From: Eutrigla gurnardus
Lineage: Eukaryota > Chordata > Actinopteri > Perciformes > Triglidae
NCBI GenBank assembly: GCA_963514095.1
Contig: OY741284.1
Location: 8,040,016 to 8,104,015, forward strand
Length of the DNA stretch: 64,000 nucleotides
Direction: 5' to 3'
A program made the position numbers and the translations under genes. The notes under the pieces were generated by a model, which saw nothing but the letters and a program-made list of their open reading frames with translations, made no database searches and was not told where the DNA came from. Positions 27,290 through 41,200 of the stretch are shown in pieces (the first letter of the stretch is position 1; every line of letters starts with the position of its first letter).

Positions 27290-27545
27290 CGGATCAATGA
27301 CGACTGCGGTCTCTCCCTCGCTCTCTCTCTCCCGCTCTCCCGCTCTCTCTCTCTCTCCGCGAGCGCGAGCGACCATCAAGCGGGCGACCCTTAGCAGGCG
27401 TCTTCAGCGCGCGCGGGCAGCGGCGCCGCGGATCCGATCGTCGAGGTGCGGCCGGTCCCCGCCGCTGGCATGGTCGAACAGCGAAGGAGCAGGAACGGTC
27501 GCCGGATTAGCCGCGGCGGGTAATGACATTTGTTTTCCAGGGGGC
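27290..27545. promoter_or_regulatory. CpG island, candidate promoter
   Basis: This is the densest run of CpG in the window, with GCGAGCGCGAGCGACC, CAGCGCGCGCGGGCAGCGGC and GCCGCGGATCCGATCGTCG. A CT-rich tract at 27311-27357 reads as GAGA on the minus strand. It sits 8.2 kb upstream of the liprin-alpha coding exon, whose acceptor shows that at least one upstream non-coding exon must exist, so this island is a plausible promoter for that gene. A weak donor-like AAG|GTGATT lies on the minus strand at 27191/27190. Promoter function and strand are inference; the CpG density is seen directly. Confidence 0.5.
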
Positions 27546-27549
27546 TGCG

Positions 27550-27606
27550 CGCACACACACACACATACACACATACACACATACGCATACACACGCGCGC
27601 GCACGC
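27550..27606. repeat. AC/ACATAC/GCGC mixed simple repeat
   Basis: Alternating purine-pyrimidine sequence (AC, ACATAC, CGCGCGCG) at the edge of the CpG island. Such sequence can adopt Z-DNA under torsion. Confidence 0.85.
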
Positions 27607-28388
27607 ACTACCGGCTAAGAAATTATGGCATGTTACAAATTCTGCTGTGATAAGCGGAGCTGGAAAAGACCATTGTGGGAGCTGGCAGAGGGGAGGCGAG
27701 CGGAGTCTTAAAGTTGCAGCTGTGCAATTCTCCCCCCTCCCTCTGTGTATGGACCTTTAATAACAGCAATTATATCAATAATACTAATAACAAATATGTT
27801 CTCAGTATGTATACAGAGTTGGGAATTTAAAAGCTGAAAATACTACTACTACCATTACTACTAATATTATCATTAGCCTATATTTTGCTAATAATAATCT
27901 GAAAATACTCCAACTAATAATAATAATCATCATAACAATAATCATCATCATCATCTAAAACGACCTCGATATTTGCTAAAAAAAGCAACAAAAAAATAAT
28001 CGAAAAAAAAAAAAGTCTCCTAATCCACATGTAAAGAATGTACATTTACTTCCTGCTGATGGACCAATAAGATCACGCTCTTTCATCCATTAGAAAATGT
28101 GTAGGTTTTTTTATTTACTTGTATTTTTTAGTCAAGCAGCAGCCACTGGACGCTACTCTCACCTTCTCCTGTCACACAGATGGTCTCTGCCGGCTCCAAC
28201 CGTTGTATTTGGGATTGTTCTGAGGGGCTGACTGTTGTATAGTCTTGTATTCCTCCAGACATTTGGGGAATGCGATAAATCCCTTTTTGGAGTTGGAAGG
28301 TAGTCCAGTTATAGACATTAAGATCCTCAAACAGAATCTGACTTGCTCAGCGACCCTTTTATTCAAGAGACGCTGATATTTAAAAATA

Positions 28389-29212
28389 TACTCAACAAAA
28401 ATATAAACGCACGAACTTGAAATGGTGAACAAAAATAGAATGTCATGACATTTTGCTCAGATTCTTGATGCATTTGTTTATGGAATGATTTGTTTTGCTC
28501 AAACCCAGTAGTCCAGTGTCACTTGGCCACTCCTATTGACTACAATCTCAGATCTCAGTATTTCAACTCACGAGAGTCATGGAGCATGGCAGAGTGGTGG
28601 TCAATATGCATGACCAGTACACAGACACTCCTTATGTTCTGGTCAATAAAAGGGCACACCAAAATGTGGACTTTTGTCACTTGTCAATATGCCACAGATG
28701 TCACAAATCATGAGGGAGCGTGCCATTGGCATGCTGAGTGCTGGGTTGAGCGTTACAGCTGTGGGAACACAACTGAATGTGCATAATTCCACTGTCAGCC
28801 GCCTGTGGACTCGTTTCAGAGAGACTGGAACGACAGCGAACCTTGCACATGCCCGCCGGCCACGTGTTACCACGCCCGCTCAGGACTGGTTCATGCGGCT
28901 CCAGCACCTCCGTGATCGGTTCCGCCCAGCGACCAGAACTGCAGGTGAGACTGTTGGTCTGCACAACAGGCGGATTTCAGCGCAGACAGTCAGGAAGCCA
29001 CGTTGTTGAAGATTGTGAACTTGGATCATCGACCCCCCTTGTGTTCTTCCTGCCATTACTCCAGGACTTTTTTTTTAAATTGATCCTAATGCTCGCAAAT
29101 TAAAGCCACTTTATTGATAAAGTTGTGCTGTTATTTTTGGATAGTTACTCTGTTTTGTCACATAACAATAACTACAAGTTTTTCTTCGTGCGTTTATATT
29201 TTTGTTGAGTGT
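28389..29212 (+). mobile_element. Internally deleted Tc1-like transposon
   Basis: The left end ACTCAACAAAAATATAAACG at 28390 and the right end reading the same in reverse (CGTTTATATTTTTGTTGAGT ending at 29210) form terminal inverted repeats of about 27 bp. They belong to a Tc1/mariner-type fish element. A TA dinucleotide, the target site of this superfamily, precedes the left end; the right flank TCTATA is less clean. At about 824 bp the element is roughly half the length of an autonomous Tc1 (about 1.6 kb). It encodes only the DNA-binding half of the transposase, so it depends on a helper. Confidence 0.88.
28689..29009 (+). pseudogene. Tc1-like transposase, N-terminal half only
   Basis: Starting at the ATG in TCAATATGCCACAGATG, the frame gives MPQMSQIMRERAIGML, then GLSVTAVGTQLNVHNSTVSR, a helix-turn-helix of the paired-like kind used by Tc1 transposases to bind their ends. 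A second basic, HTH-like segment ends in ISAQTVR. The frame then runs into four foreign residues and a stop at 29009. The DDE/DDD catalytic domain is absent through an internal deletion at about 28.99 kb, where coding sequence joins 3' non-coding sequence. A full-length family member is about 340 residues; this one has 106. It cannot cut or join DNA. It could in principle bind ends, but that is inference. Confidence 0.85.
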
Positions 29213-30583
29213 CTATAGGACACTATGTGGCCCCTGTCCTCTGAAAGAAATGTTCTTGTTAATGTTCATCAACATTAAGGTAAAAAAGGACAGTTCACCC
29301 CAAAAATCACATATTTTCCTCTCACCTGTAGCTCCATTTATTCAAAAACTATTTTCCTGAATAAATATTTCTCATAATAACAGCTGTGCATCACTGAGCC
29401 ATCACCGGATTGCCCAGAATTACTAATATATAAAAAAAAAAAATATGACATTGTTTGGTTCCTCTATTGGTCACTTTGGGCAAAATTACACAGCATTAAT
29501 GTTAATCTGTACGACTCAGCTATCGACCCACAGCAAAATATAACCATACGACTCTGCGAGAGTGCAATCACTGAATGAATAACACTCTTTATGTGTTTTT
29601 CTGCTCATCAATTATTAACAGACTTGAGTAAGTTGTGTCTGGGTGTCACTGAGCAGCCTGGTACTTTGGTTTAGAAGACATGGGGCTTTTTTTTCCTTAA
29701 AGAAAGGCATAAAATGCAGCGTGTGTGTGATCAGTGACTATAAATACATTTTTATTTCAATTTTGCAAGTTAGGGCAGTTAAAATATTAAAAAGATAAAT
29801 GAAATCAAATGAAAGTTGGACACGAAGCACAAACAGGACAGGGAAAGGTGTAGAGTTGAGTTAGGTTACAGCCAACGCCTCGGCTGCCTCAATTATGAAT
29901 CACTCGTAAGCTCCGACCATAATGTGGCCAATATTTAATATCAGTCTGAACTTAAATGACCCAAACGTGCAAAAGAATGATACCAAAGTCGTCTTCTTCA
30001 TGCCAACATTGCCAAACTGACAACATCAAATATCAATTAAACTGATTGACATTGTTCTTATTTCTTCAGTTGTCATTGAATTATTGTTAATGCTTTCCTT
30101 AATATACGCAACTAATTTATATTTATGTTTTTGTTTCAGATATGTATTTATTTTGTGTTTTTGCCAGGGCGCAAGCCATACAGTTTGTTGGTTTTTCTCT
30201 GCTGTCTATCGTTGTCTATGCTTGGGTTCTGGACTTTTTTCAGACGCAAACAAGCAATTTGAAAACGTCTAGTTGGGCATTTGTCACTCTTTTGTGGTGA
30301 AAAATAAAAAATCACAGACAATCCCATTCCCTGTGCAGGCATCTCCTTTTATAAACTTTAAAAATATTGTTTTCCTTCTCAAAATGATTGTCATCAACAC
30401 AATGAAATGATACAACCCCTTGGCTGTTGCAGACAACAGCCGTTTCATGTTGTGACTAATTCACAATACTAAGGAGGTAGAATGTGACGGCATCTTTTTC
30501 AGATCATTTACATCACAAATGTTGCTTTCATCGAAGCATCAGTTACAATCCTAATGCAACGCCTCTCTCTGCCTGCACTGAAC

Positions 30584-30594
30584 CCCCCCCCCCG
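30584..30594. repeat. Poly-C tract
   Basis: A short C homopolymer on the plus strand. A longer one (16 C) lies at 31010-31025. Confidence 0.8.
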
Positions 30595-31009
30595 CTGTCC
30601 TCCCCGTCCTCAGCTGCAGCACGTTTAGGCTTGTGACTAATTGTTGCCTGGTGTCGCTGTCCGTGGTGCTGAATCCTGTATGCTTTGTGTATGTGCTGCA
30701 CTGCAGCTTATATGGGGAGGGTGGTGCTGAAAATGTTGACGTCTCACCACAGAGTCCTGCAAACAAGTGTGACTTTAGACGTTAAGAGTTTGTAATCATG
30801 CCGTGCAAGATCACTAGTGTCACAGGGATCTACTCGCTGAGGATTCTGGGAAAATATCCATCCTGGTGGTTTTGTGCCTGGATTGTTTAATCAACACACA
30901 ATATGCACTATTTGGTGTTTCCTGTCTGATTCCTCTCTTCGGTAAAGACTGAATCCCACCTGGGAAAAAGCTTTCAGATGCCTCTTCTCTGTGTTGCCGT
31001 CCCAGCTTC

Positions 31010-31025
31010 CCCCCCCCCCCCCCCC
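31010..31025. repeat. Poly-C tract (16 C)
   Basis: A C homopolymer, poly-G on the other strand. Its length may be unreliable in the assembly. Confidence 0.88.
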
Positions 31026-32440
31026 TCTGTTCTTTTCCACTTGTGTGATAAATTAGCAAAACAAACGTGGTGCTAAGTGGTGAAGTGGAGTGCCGGCTCT
31101 CCTCTCAAATACTCCGCTTGTGGGTCATAAAGCCTGTGTGAAGACACTGGCAGGCACCGACCAACCCTGTCTACTATAAAAACTGCAAAAAAACATGAGA
31201 GTTATGTTTAGACAACAAATCTACTGGTTATGATGATGCAACATAAAGTACAGCAAAGTACTTGGTAAGGTGATTTGATTGTGATACATCAAAACAAACG
31301 TAATCAACAAAAAAAAAAGAAACAAACGTTTCCCTTGAGAGATAATTCTTAACGCAGCTTCGTTGTACAGTAATGTTACCTTTAGGAGACAGGGCTGCGT
31401 TCTACTGTTTAAAACGGACAGTTTGGGACATTTTAAAGGAAAGACGGATAAATAACACCTTGATTTTTTCCTGACTATCACAATGATGATAACCTCATTT
31501 CAAATGCCTGTTTATAATGCAGCTGCTCCCATACCATCCCCACCCACCATATTGACCCAAGGTGTGCCTGCTCTGCCGCTACAGAGTCACATGGCTCCTG
31601 ATGTTCCATATTTATTTCCCTAGAGGAGACGGCACGAGCCTCTGCATATGAATGGTTGTAACGCAGACACGTGATGAAAAACCATATGAGACACCGCATC
31701 TGAACGCCTTGAGGCTCAAAAGTCACTTATTGACTGGTTCGTGTTCAGACAAAGCTTCATCGCCATCAGTGGAAATGATTCTAAAACGGGTGTCACTTAA
31801 AGGCGGCGATCAAAGTGAATAAAGGAAGTAAAGGAATCAAAAGGATTCTATAAAAAGAGACCTAGAAAAAGAAGAGAGACCTGTAACGCTGCTTGAACCT
31901 CCTCCTCATAGCTCGACATGCTGAAATGTGAGGATGTCATTAAGCGAGTCGCCCTCCCCCCCCTTTTCGTCATGCAAATGGCCCTCTTTTCATGCTCGGG
32001 GGGGTTAGCGCATGCAAATCTCACGTCAAAATCTCAATGATCTCGAAAGCTAAGCGGTTGAGCTCACGGCCAATTAAAAAGACGCACGCACTCCCTCGCC
32101 AGGCAGAAACGCTGATGCAAATGTTTGCCCGGGATGATGGGTAATATTAATGAATAAATGTGAACGTAAACAGCGACCCGTTTGTATGACGTGAGAAATT
32201 GCTCTCATGAACTGGAGGGGGGAGACGGTGGAGCGTCGCCTGGCAGGAAGCTGCCGCCTCTCCAGGTTGTTTCACAGAACATCAAAGAAAATGTGTAGCT
32301 TCAAGGTTGACATTTTCCACATCTGTTAACATGCTTTTTGAGAATCATCCCTGTTTGGAAGTCCATCATCTCAGCCTCCATGTCCTTTTGTCCTGTAGAG
32401 GACATAAAAAGCCTCCCACCAAAATACAAGACACATCGAC

Positions 32441-32516
32441 ACACACACATATATTTATATAATATATATATATAAGCCATATACAAGCCACATCTTGTAC
32501 AGAGAGAGAGAGAGAG
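32441..32516. repeat. (AC), (TA) and (GA) simple repeats
   Basis: A short AC run, an ATATAT stretch and AGAGAGAGAGAGAGAG within about 75 bp. Low complexity. Confidence 0.85.
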
Positions 32517-35055
32517 CTGCCACAGGTCTGCTATCTTTATGACTTTGCTGAACCTCTGTTTTTAAGGCTGGAATCATAAATGAAAGAGGCCGCCAGCCTC
32601 TCGCTGTTTGATACGCCGATAGCAGAGATGAGCTCGGGCTGGGGCACGAGACGCATTACAGAGACAGAGCTGAGAAGAATTACAGGTGCCTGGATTCCTG
32701 TAAATCTTTTTATCTGTCACACACGCCCCGTGAGGAAGCCGTGCTATTGCACCATCTCCTCTGTCTCTCAGCATGAAGTCACATCGCCACGGTAAACAGT
32801 GCTAATGCTCTTCTCTGGGACGGTGCAGTGGAGGGCTGAACAGTTTTATCCTTAAACCAACCAAATAAGTCATCAGCAGGGAGATAAAAAAAAACCAACA
32901 GCCTAATAAACGCCCTCAAACCTCACATTTCAGGATACATTTCCTGGCGATGAATCAGCAAACCACAAGACTGATGCCAGAATATGAGTTGTTGTTCAGG
33001 TGAATCGGTTATCAGGGCTGATAAAGACATGGGAAAATCACATTATATTCCTTCAAAGCATATCATTTGAAATATTTTCTGTGCTCCTCTCTTTTTAGAA
33101 TTTAAACCCGTATGTCTTTATTTTTCAAAAATATGAGGATGTCTGACTAGAATAAAGAATTACGGATTTACCCAAGCTGTGCTTTGGCTTTGCTTTATGA
33201 ATTTGGAGAAAGATAACAATAAATAAATAATAACAAGATATTATACAACTGGTTTAATGGGCTAGAGTAGTACTCCCTGTAGTAGAAATTACTCATAATG
33301 ATAATGAAATTGTGTATCAGCTTAATCAGAGTAATAATCCAATACCAGTGCACTAAAAACAAGTTAAACAGGTCATAATTCAGTCTCTAATATCCTTTTT
33401 TATATTGTTGTAAAAACATCAAATTACAGTATTGTCAATCCATATGACATGATATGAATATGATATGAATGCAAGTTTAAGAAAACTTCCACATTGGCTT
33501 CAATTTTGGTTGCCACCCGGCTGGAGGGCGGCTGCTGGTTGCCAACGCTAATCAGCTCTCCTGCAGATTTCAACACTGATTTGTTGCATCATCGGGAGTG
33601 AAGCAGAGTGCATTAGAGTGTTTAACCTCCGGTGAGTTTGCACATGTGCAGTACCGCGCTGCAGAGTGTACAGAAGCCAAATCACTCACTGATTGCAGGT
33701 CTTCATTCAAGACGTTCTCACCCACACACATGAAAACAGCTGCCAGTGATTCATGCAGACTTGCCCCCGAGCTCCATGTTGCATAACAATTATTACACGA
33801 CGAACATATGTTCCCGTTCCTTGACAGGTGATACATTTCAGCTCATTAGCATTCGCCATCTATCCAAACGGGCGGCGGTGAAGTTATGGCCACGTTCACA
33901 TTTACTACCCTCGTGAGTGGCCTTTTATTTTTTTATGACGAAGACTCTTCATGCTGGGAACGATATAGGGAAATGTCTCTCGTAAGGACGTTCAGCTGTT
34001 TGAATTAAGAGGAGACAGGCGGGACGGGGTATTGTTGGAGAGTATGAATGGCTTGCTGACTAAGCGGGTGGAGTTTCATCCATGCTGTAGATATGATGTA
34101 TGTATGTGTGAGTGAGGAATAGTATCCGAGGAGCTGGAATGATATGTGAAGTAATAAGGACGGAAAAATCAGAAAGAACTTCACTGAGAGACAGAAAAGG
34201 AGAGAGAAGCTGAAATTGGGAAAGAAACAAATGCAGACAGGCCGAGTTAACTAGAGTGTCAGGAAACAAGACCTATTGACGGAGCTCACACATCAGGCAC
34301 CAACAAAGGTAATCTTTCAACCAGTCGGTATGTTTCTTTAACTCTACCTTTCTCTCAAAACCTCTCTTCACCCCTCTTGACCTCGACATTGAAAGGATCT
34401 TTATCCTCATCCAAAAGCCCATCCAGTCGGAAAATGTCACTCCTCAGGACAAATGTGCACGTTGAGAGAGGAAAGTCAGGTTTTTTTTTTTAGCTTTTTC
34501 TTTTTTTTACCTTCTATTTCATCAGGCTGTATCATTGAGATTAAGATCTATTTTCCAAGAGAGACCTGAGAACAAGAACACAATCGGCAAAAAGGGAAAC
34601 AAGGAAATTACAGATAGAAATTATGGTTCCAAGAATCACACATCAGATAATAAGAAACATCTCCAAAGGGAACGCAAGTTTGAGGAATGCAAACCAGCTG
34701 TGCCAACATTAGTGCGCACATGAGGGATATACGTGCAACTGAAGCACTATTTATCAAACAAAGATTGTTTTTGTTGTATGGGCCATAGAGATGTTGGTTT
34801 CTCTTGAATATAATGAGGATTTATTGCCCTGTGGAGCTCAGAGCACCAAAAAAATAAATCTGAAAATCTCAACATCGTGTGTCTTTCCAGGACACGTTTC
34901 CTCAAGACAATCCACAGAACTTGTTGTGAGCACTTTCAGGTAGGAACTAGTTTCTTTCCACCGAGCCACACCCGCCAACCGTATCACAGTGCAGAAGAAA
35001 GCAGGCCTCTACTCACACTGGATGCTGCTAGCTCGCATTGCACCACTGAGCTAGC

Positions 35056-35231
35056 TAACGTTGAAGCTCGATTCGATCCCCGTCTCCTCCATTCTGCATG
35101 CCGAAGTGCCCTTGGGCAAGATTCTGAACCCTGAATTGCCCCTGAAGGCCATCAGCGTATAAATGTGTCTGAGTAAAAGTAGACTGAATGTAGTGTAAAG
35201 CGCCAGAGAAGTGCAGGTCCATTTACCATTT
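35056..35231 (+). mobile_element. tRNA-derived SINE body, plus strand
   Basis: GATTCGATCCCCGTC resembles a Pol III B box (GGTTCGANTCC). It is followed by CTGCATGCCGAAGTGCCCTT, GGGCAAGATTCTGAACCCTG, AGACTGAATGTAGTGTAAAG and the terminal GCAGGTCCATTTACCATT. This is the same body and 3' end as the SINE at 14.9-15.2 kb. The head is incomplete. Immediately upstream, GAGCTAGCTAAC and its reverse complement make an A-box-like sequence on the other strand, so the 5' part may be rearranged. Confidence 0.75.
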
Positions 35232-38200
35232 AAATGAAAAAGAGATGGCTATTTCTGCCTGACAGTAAAGACTTCCACCCAACCATCGAGAACAGCGATG
35301 AGTCCGAAATGTGTCATTTGTGATAGAGTGTAATGCACTGTGATCAATCATACAGAATATCTCTATAGTCCATAGGACAGACATGAAGGTTGACTGCATA
35401 ATAGTTTAATGGTTGGAAAGAGATATATCCTTTAATTCTATAGAAGAAACCAAGATTGCTACGTCATGTTTTTCATCAAATGCTGAATATGAATCTTGAA
35501 TGAGAGTCCGCTGTAAAGCCGAACTCAGTATTTGCATGACTCAGCAGGAGTAATACTCAGTCAGCGTCAGCGGAGTGGGAACTTCAGTGTGAGTATAAAA
35601 CACGGGACCCAAACAGCGGTCTCCTGGGTGAAAGTTTGTGGACGTCATAATGATGCGGATGGATTAACATTGCAGGTAACTGAAAGCTCCTACCGACGCT
35701 TAAATGACGGGTTGGCCTCTTCAGAACTGAACCGTACACTTTAACTTCCTAACTTCTGTCCATACGCGTCGTCTTTATGTCTCAGTCTTCATGAGACAAA
35801 GGGAGAATCAACCCAGTGTGATGGCATGGAAATGATAGAATCAGAAATCCAAGACCTGGTGTGTCAGGGGTCAGGGGTCAGAGCTCGGAGGCCACGTACT
35901 GTGGGCTGCTCATACCTCACACAGGCAGGAAGACAAGCACGGCTGCTGTAGCCATTAAGTATTAATCGAGTGTGCTCCTCCTCAATTTGAAATCCAATTG
36001 ACTTTCTGTAGCAGGGTGGCAGGGAGAGGGAGACGGAGGGAGCCCTGGCTGTAAGCAGAGATAGCTTCGCCTTGAACTACAGCGGAGATCAGTGGAGCTC
36101 TGAGACGACAGCAACCCCCGGCGTGATGTAGCGTTCGCCGGGAGCAATTACAGTCTTGTGTGCCGCCGTATTGCTGCTCAAACTCGTATCTATTTTTAAT
36201 GCTGCTGGGCTTTCGGTGTTGACAAGTCGTGTTGGTGCGAGGAAGTTACCGTTTATATCTACAGACGCGTCAAAGAAATAGCTGGGAACCATGCGAGGGG
36301 CGGTCGTGGATCAAAAGAGTGAGAGGGCTTCAAGGTGGCTTTTAAAGTGGAATAAAAGAAGAGGAAACAGGAGTGAGATTTACATGTTCTGTTACTGTTC
36401 TAGATGGAGTGGAATCATTTAACCTGCGGTGGTTTTGTCCTCGTCTGTGTGTCGTTTTTTTTGCATCACCAAATAGAAGCTGCTCTTAAATGTAATGGTT
36501 TAGTCAAGTACTTTTGGTGCTTTTTAAATATGATTTAGTTTAGTATTTGTTGCACTTGAAACACTGCTGATATTAGACCAAATGGGACCGTGAATGCAGA
36601 CTCTTAATTAGCTTAAATTAGCCATTTAACAGTCATATTTGTGAATTATTTGTTCTCATTTTGAAAGGTTTGACTTTAGCCTTTGTGTGAACAATTCCAC
36701 ATATTTACTCCAGCAGCCATGGGCCACCAGAGAAAGAAGGACAAAAGGACTTAAAGGGGATCGACAGGAAAGAAATGCTATTATTTAGGAAAATGTGAAT
36801 TTATACGAGTGTATAGTCTTATGTGAAGTGAAAGCTGAGAGCTGATGTAGCTAAAAAAGCCCAGACGGATGTAGAAAGTAGAAATATAGCTCTGATACCT
36901 CAAGAACTACAAATATACTACCAGCAAAGCATTTCATCAAGCAGATCATTGACTCCCGAGATACATTTTATAAGTACGTATAGAAATAAAATGAATCCCC
37001 TCAACTTAGAAATTGCTGAATTATTCCACAATATGATATGAAAACCACAGATGAAATGGTTTGAGACGAGCAGGCAGACCCAGAGAGAAGCTGACAGTCT
37101 CTTAGCAACATGAGTGCAGATAGAATCTTTAAAAAAAAAAATGAAGCTCCATGAGCCTGCTGGAGATGTAATCGTAACATATCATGTCGCACCCCTGGAA
37201 AAGATCCCCTGTCGCTGTGCTTAAGCGCAGCGTGACAAAGAGAAAATGTGCTGGATGGATGAACTGAGGGGTCAGGGAGCCCTTAAAAACCCTTAAGAAG
37301 GTAACAAAGAGAGAGGAACGCGTCACGATGCTGGTCCTCAGAACCATCACGGTCCCCCCCGTGTTCCTCCGCCCGGGCCGCGGTAAAGAATGAGTCACCG
37401 AGCTTCTCTAATGGCTGTCTTTACCTTCTTATCTACAGGTGCGTTATCTGGAACAAATGGCCCCGGGGCGCTTATTTATTACCACGAGTCACAGATGAAT
37501 ACTGCGGGGATGTTTTGCCCTCCGCCATGCTTCGCCTGCTGATGTGCGTCACGTCTCTGATCGAGAGCGAGGCTGCTTTCTGTGCCTGTCTCACATCCGT
37601 CTTGTGAGGAGAGCAGGGGTGGTGTTTGCAGCTTTCCGGACGTAGCGGGGCCGTTTCTCGTAGATTTGTATATATTATAAACGACCCGCCTTGGTGGAAC
37701 TCACAGGAGGGCCCCTCGCGTCCGCTCTGCCCTTGAAGTGAACGACACTGACGCAAAAAAAATCAATTGAATTGGAGGAGAACTCGGTGTCTCTCTTTTA
37801 TGTGTCAAGGAGACAACTCCTGTTGCACCCGGCCCCGATTGGCCAAGCAGGGTCCCAGTTGCCAGGCAACCATCCAGCGGCGTATGGGGCCTAGCTGACA
37901 GACGTCTGCTAATGAAGCTGGGGCGGTGGGCAGAGGGAACGCGCTGCAAAAAAAGAGAAAAAAAAAGAAAAAAAGAAGGGCTATCCGACCTCCTTCCTCA
38001 TGCTTCACACGTCCGGGGATCCTGCTGCACACAGGTACTGATGCTCAGGTGCACACATTCATTTATCTCCTGTGTTTGAAGCATCATCCAACAGGGGCCG
38101 GAGTCCGCTGCTTGATTGATATCGCATCTCAGACAGCCCACCTCTCACACCGTCAGCCTTCCTCTTATCAGCCGATGACTAATTTCAACATAGCGAAGGG

Positions 38201-41200
38201 AGGAACACCCTGTGCGTAATCACCAGACGTGCACAGAAGGTTTCAGCATGAAAAGTCTCTCTTTATCACTCTGCTGTGTCAGAGGTTCGGGGAAATTGAA
38301 AAAAAAAAAAGTCAGACTCGGAGGTGTAAAGACGCAGATGGCGTCCACGCAAACAACCACAGAGGCGAGTGTTGATTGCATGAGTCACATCGCTCGGGTC
38401 GCACGTACACATCCTGCAGCCAGCGTCTGCTTGGACACACCGGAAATCCAGCAGAAATATACTTTGTTGCCATAAGTTACAGTATGGCAAATCCCAACCA
38501 AATGGGATGTTTCCAATAGTGTGTGTGTTTGTGTCCTCAGGGAGACTGATTCCTGGAAGACAAAACCGTGTTTCCTTGTCTTCAAGCTTTGTGACATTTC
38601 ATGCACGCAGCACTGCTTCTTTAAAGTCCGTCTCAATGCTCTCTACGTGTTGCTGCAACCCATGGGGACGCCTGATAAAATACGCCGCTTAATGTAGCCT
38701 CACTATGTCCCTCTGCAGGGCACTTTAGCAGCCGCTGGAACAGCGACGCTGGCCTGCAGGGCCCCCAGCAACTCGCTGCCTCGCCATGTTCGTGCTGCAA
38801 ATGGAGCACAGCTCAGACGTCCGGGCAATTTCCACTTTGCCGAAATGAATTTGTTCTGGTTGGCTGACAAGTTCCCAGATAAATGGTTGAAGAGCTGAAA
38901 AGGTGTCTGGAGCAGGAGATACAGTATATACTGTTTATAATATACTATAGCTACTGTAGCAATAACAATCTGGATTCAAATAATGCATAGGACTTTAAAG
39001 TGAAATGAAAAATGCCTTTTAACCCCCAGTCCCATTGTGCACCTATATAACAATATATGCAAAAGCCTTTCCAAAAAAATGGATTTCTTCATATTTTTAT
39101 GTTAAAATACAATCATCTTTTCTGTCTGTAAAACGAAATATGGCAAGTGCTAACGTAAACTAGTATCATCAATCAAACTGCAACTTTTTATAATAACGGA
39201 GTGTGAAGCCACACACTCCTCTGTAGCTCCATCACCTTCCTTTCTGAGCCCGCCCACTTTTTAGCAGTCCAATCAAATGCAAAGGATTTAAAACCCTCTT
39301 GTAACTGTACACCCCTCAAATACTCCGTTTCACAAAGACTTTAATTATCTGTCATAACCTTTTCATTCTCTCTCAATAGTCGATCCAAAATGAAGGAAAA
39401 CCCGCTGCTTTTGTACATGATTGTGTCCGTCCATCCATCCGCCCAGTCCTCCTCCCCACCCAGCGTGTCGCCTCATGTCTGACATCTTCCATATGTAATG
39501 AATCTAGCTACATGGGATAAACAAGATCGCGGGGTCTCTCGATGAATGAGAGCCTCCCCCTCAAGGTCGACAGCTGAGTGATGGCGGCCCCATAAAGGTT
39601 TTATGAGGCCAGTGTCAAAGGGCCTTGTACTCTCACCTGCAGTGATTCTTGTGTTGGGGAGGAATGATGGACCGCCTGTCTGGTTTATCACGGTAATAAG
39701 AAGTGAGGGAATGAATAGTATTCCACTGAATAGTACTTTTATTCTCAAATCAATAGAAATACATTCATTCTATATCAAAATTAGCCCACTATTAAGTCTT
39801 TGACGGCTTCCGATTGTTTATCCAACTGACAGAAAATGACTTTTTCAACATGGCATGCATCGGTGGCCCCATTGTCTCCTGAACAATGCATCCTTTCCGC
39901 CTGAATGTTGTGTGCTCTCTATTTCAAAGGCAAAGTGTCTCGGGCCTGCTGAGAGGCCAGATAGGCAACAGACATAAATAATTCAAGCGATAGCAAGGGC
40001 AGGATACACATAGAGGTCCTGAGAGACTGGAAACCAGCAAATCTCACCAGCGCTAGACTGGTTATTTAGGCCCGTGCAGAGGGGGAAGGAGCTCCGACGG
40101 CTTTTCCTCTGGGGCCTTTGGGAGGTTCTCAGGCAGGATGGTTCTCGGGCTGCAAATGATATTGAGGAGAATCTCTGGAGTGTATTAATGGAATAAGAGA
40201 TGCGGATATAGTCGAGGCTGTAATTGGCTGAGGTTAAAGACCTGGATGGAGCACCGGTTGGACCCTGCAAACAGAAAAAGGAGCCTGCAGAGAGGCGATT
40301 ACTTACGAGAGTGGTGCTTAAGGAAGAAGAAAAAAGCTGCAATGTTTTGATGATAAGCTACTCTTTGCCCAACCTTTGAAATAAACTCATCGTCCCGAGG
40401 GAGACTAGTGAGAATAGTTTTAAATGAAGGTGGGCCAATGCATCAAAACGTCCAAATGAAATGGGCGAGAGCATCAGAGGCAGAGGCAAATGTGGTGGTG
40501 AGTGAATCACTGAATTAATTAATGAGCTGATGATTATGACTCATCCACGATGCCAGGGAAGCATTCCTCGAATCCGCTGCCAAGGAAACTTCCATTCCCC
40601 TCCAATGGACCTAAAAATACATCCCCGCAGCTCTGGACACTTTATTTATAGTACTCTCAGCGGAAGTATAAATAACACGCGCAGGAAGGCTGATTAAGTC
40701 TTCTGGAGAGTGGAAAAGTTTAGAATTAAACAGAAAGGCTAATTAGCCGACGCCTTCAGGCATGAAATGAGAGCGGAGCTCCGTACGGTCCGTGCCTCGG
40801 TACATGCGTGCATACAAAAGTGCTGTCGACAGGTAATCAAGAGGTATCACTGCAGAGGGTGATCAGCGGTGGCAGTAAGCAAACGAGCAAGTCGGTGCTT
40901 ATTGATGTTTTGACTGGTACGGCCCCGTGGACTTCCGGGTGGGAATCAAAACAAATCATTTTTATTTTTCATTCGGGCTCGAGAGTTCTTAAATAAAAAG
41001 GTTGAATTTGCCGAGCATACTAAGCCAAATATGGACATACAGCCTAAAATGCTGGATCCGGTATCGGCGAGTCCTCAAGTGCACCGATCCGATATCCCAT
41101 AACATACATCGTTGTGTATATATTGTACAGCGCATCTGTGCATGCAGTCAGCATGTGTTTAACTTGTCTGTTCTCTTCCTCCCGTCACATGCTGTCAGAC

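Larger units (their letters stand above)
19136..27290 (-). other. Non-coding region upstream of the liprin exon
   Basis: Upstream of the splice acceptor on the minus strand, so probably an intron within the 5' part of the gene. Repeats listed separately lie at 20.4-20.6, 22.96-23.43, 24.89-25.29 and 25.95-27.09 kb. Elsewhere I see no recognisable exon. 21.88-22.12 kb and 24.2-24.6 kb are moderately CpG-containing, non-repetitive and free of long frames. They could be conserved non-coding sequence, which cannot be judged from one genome. Confidence 0.55.
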
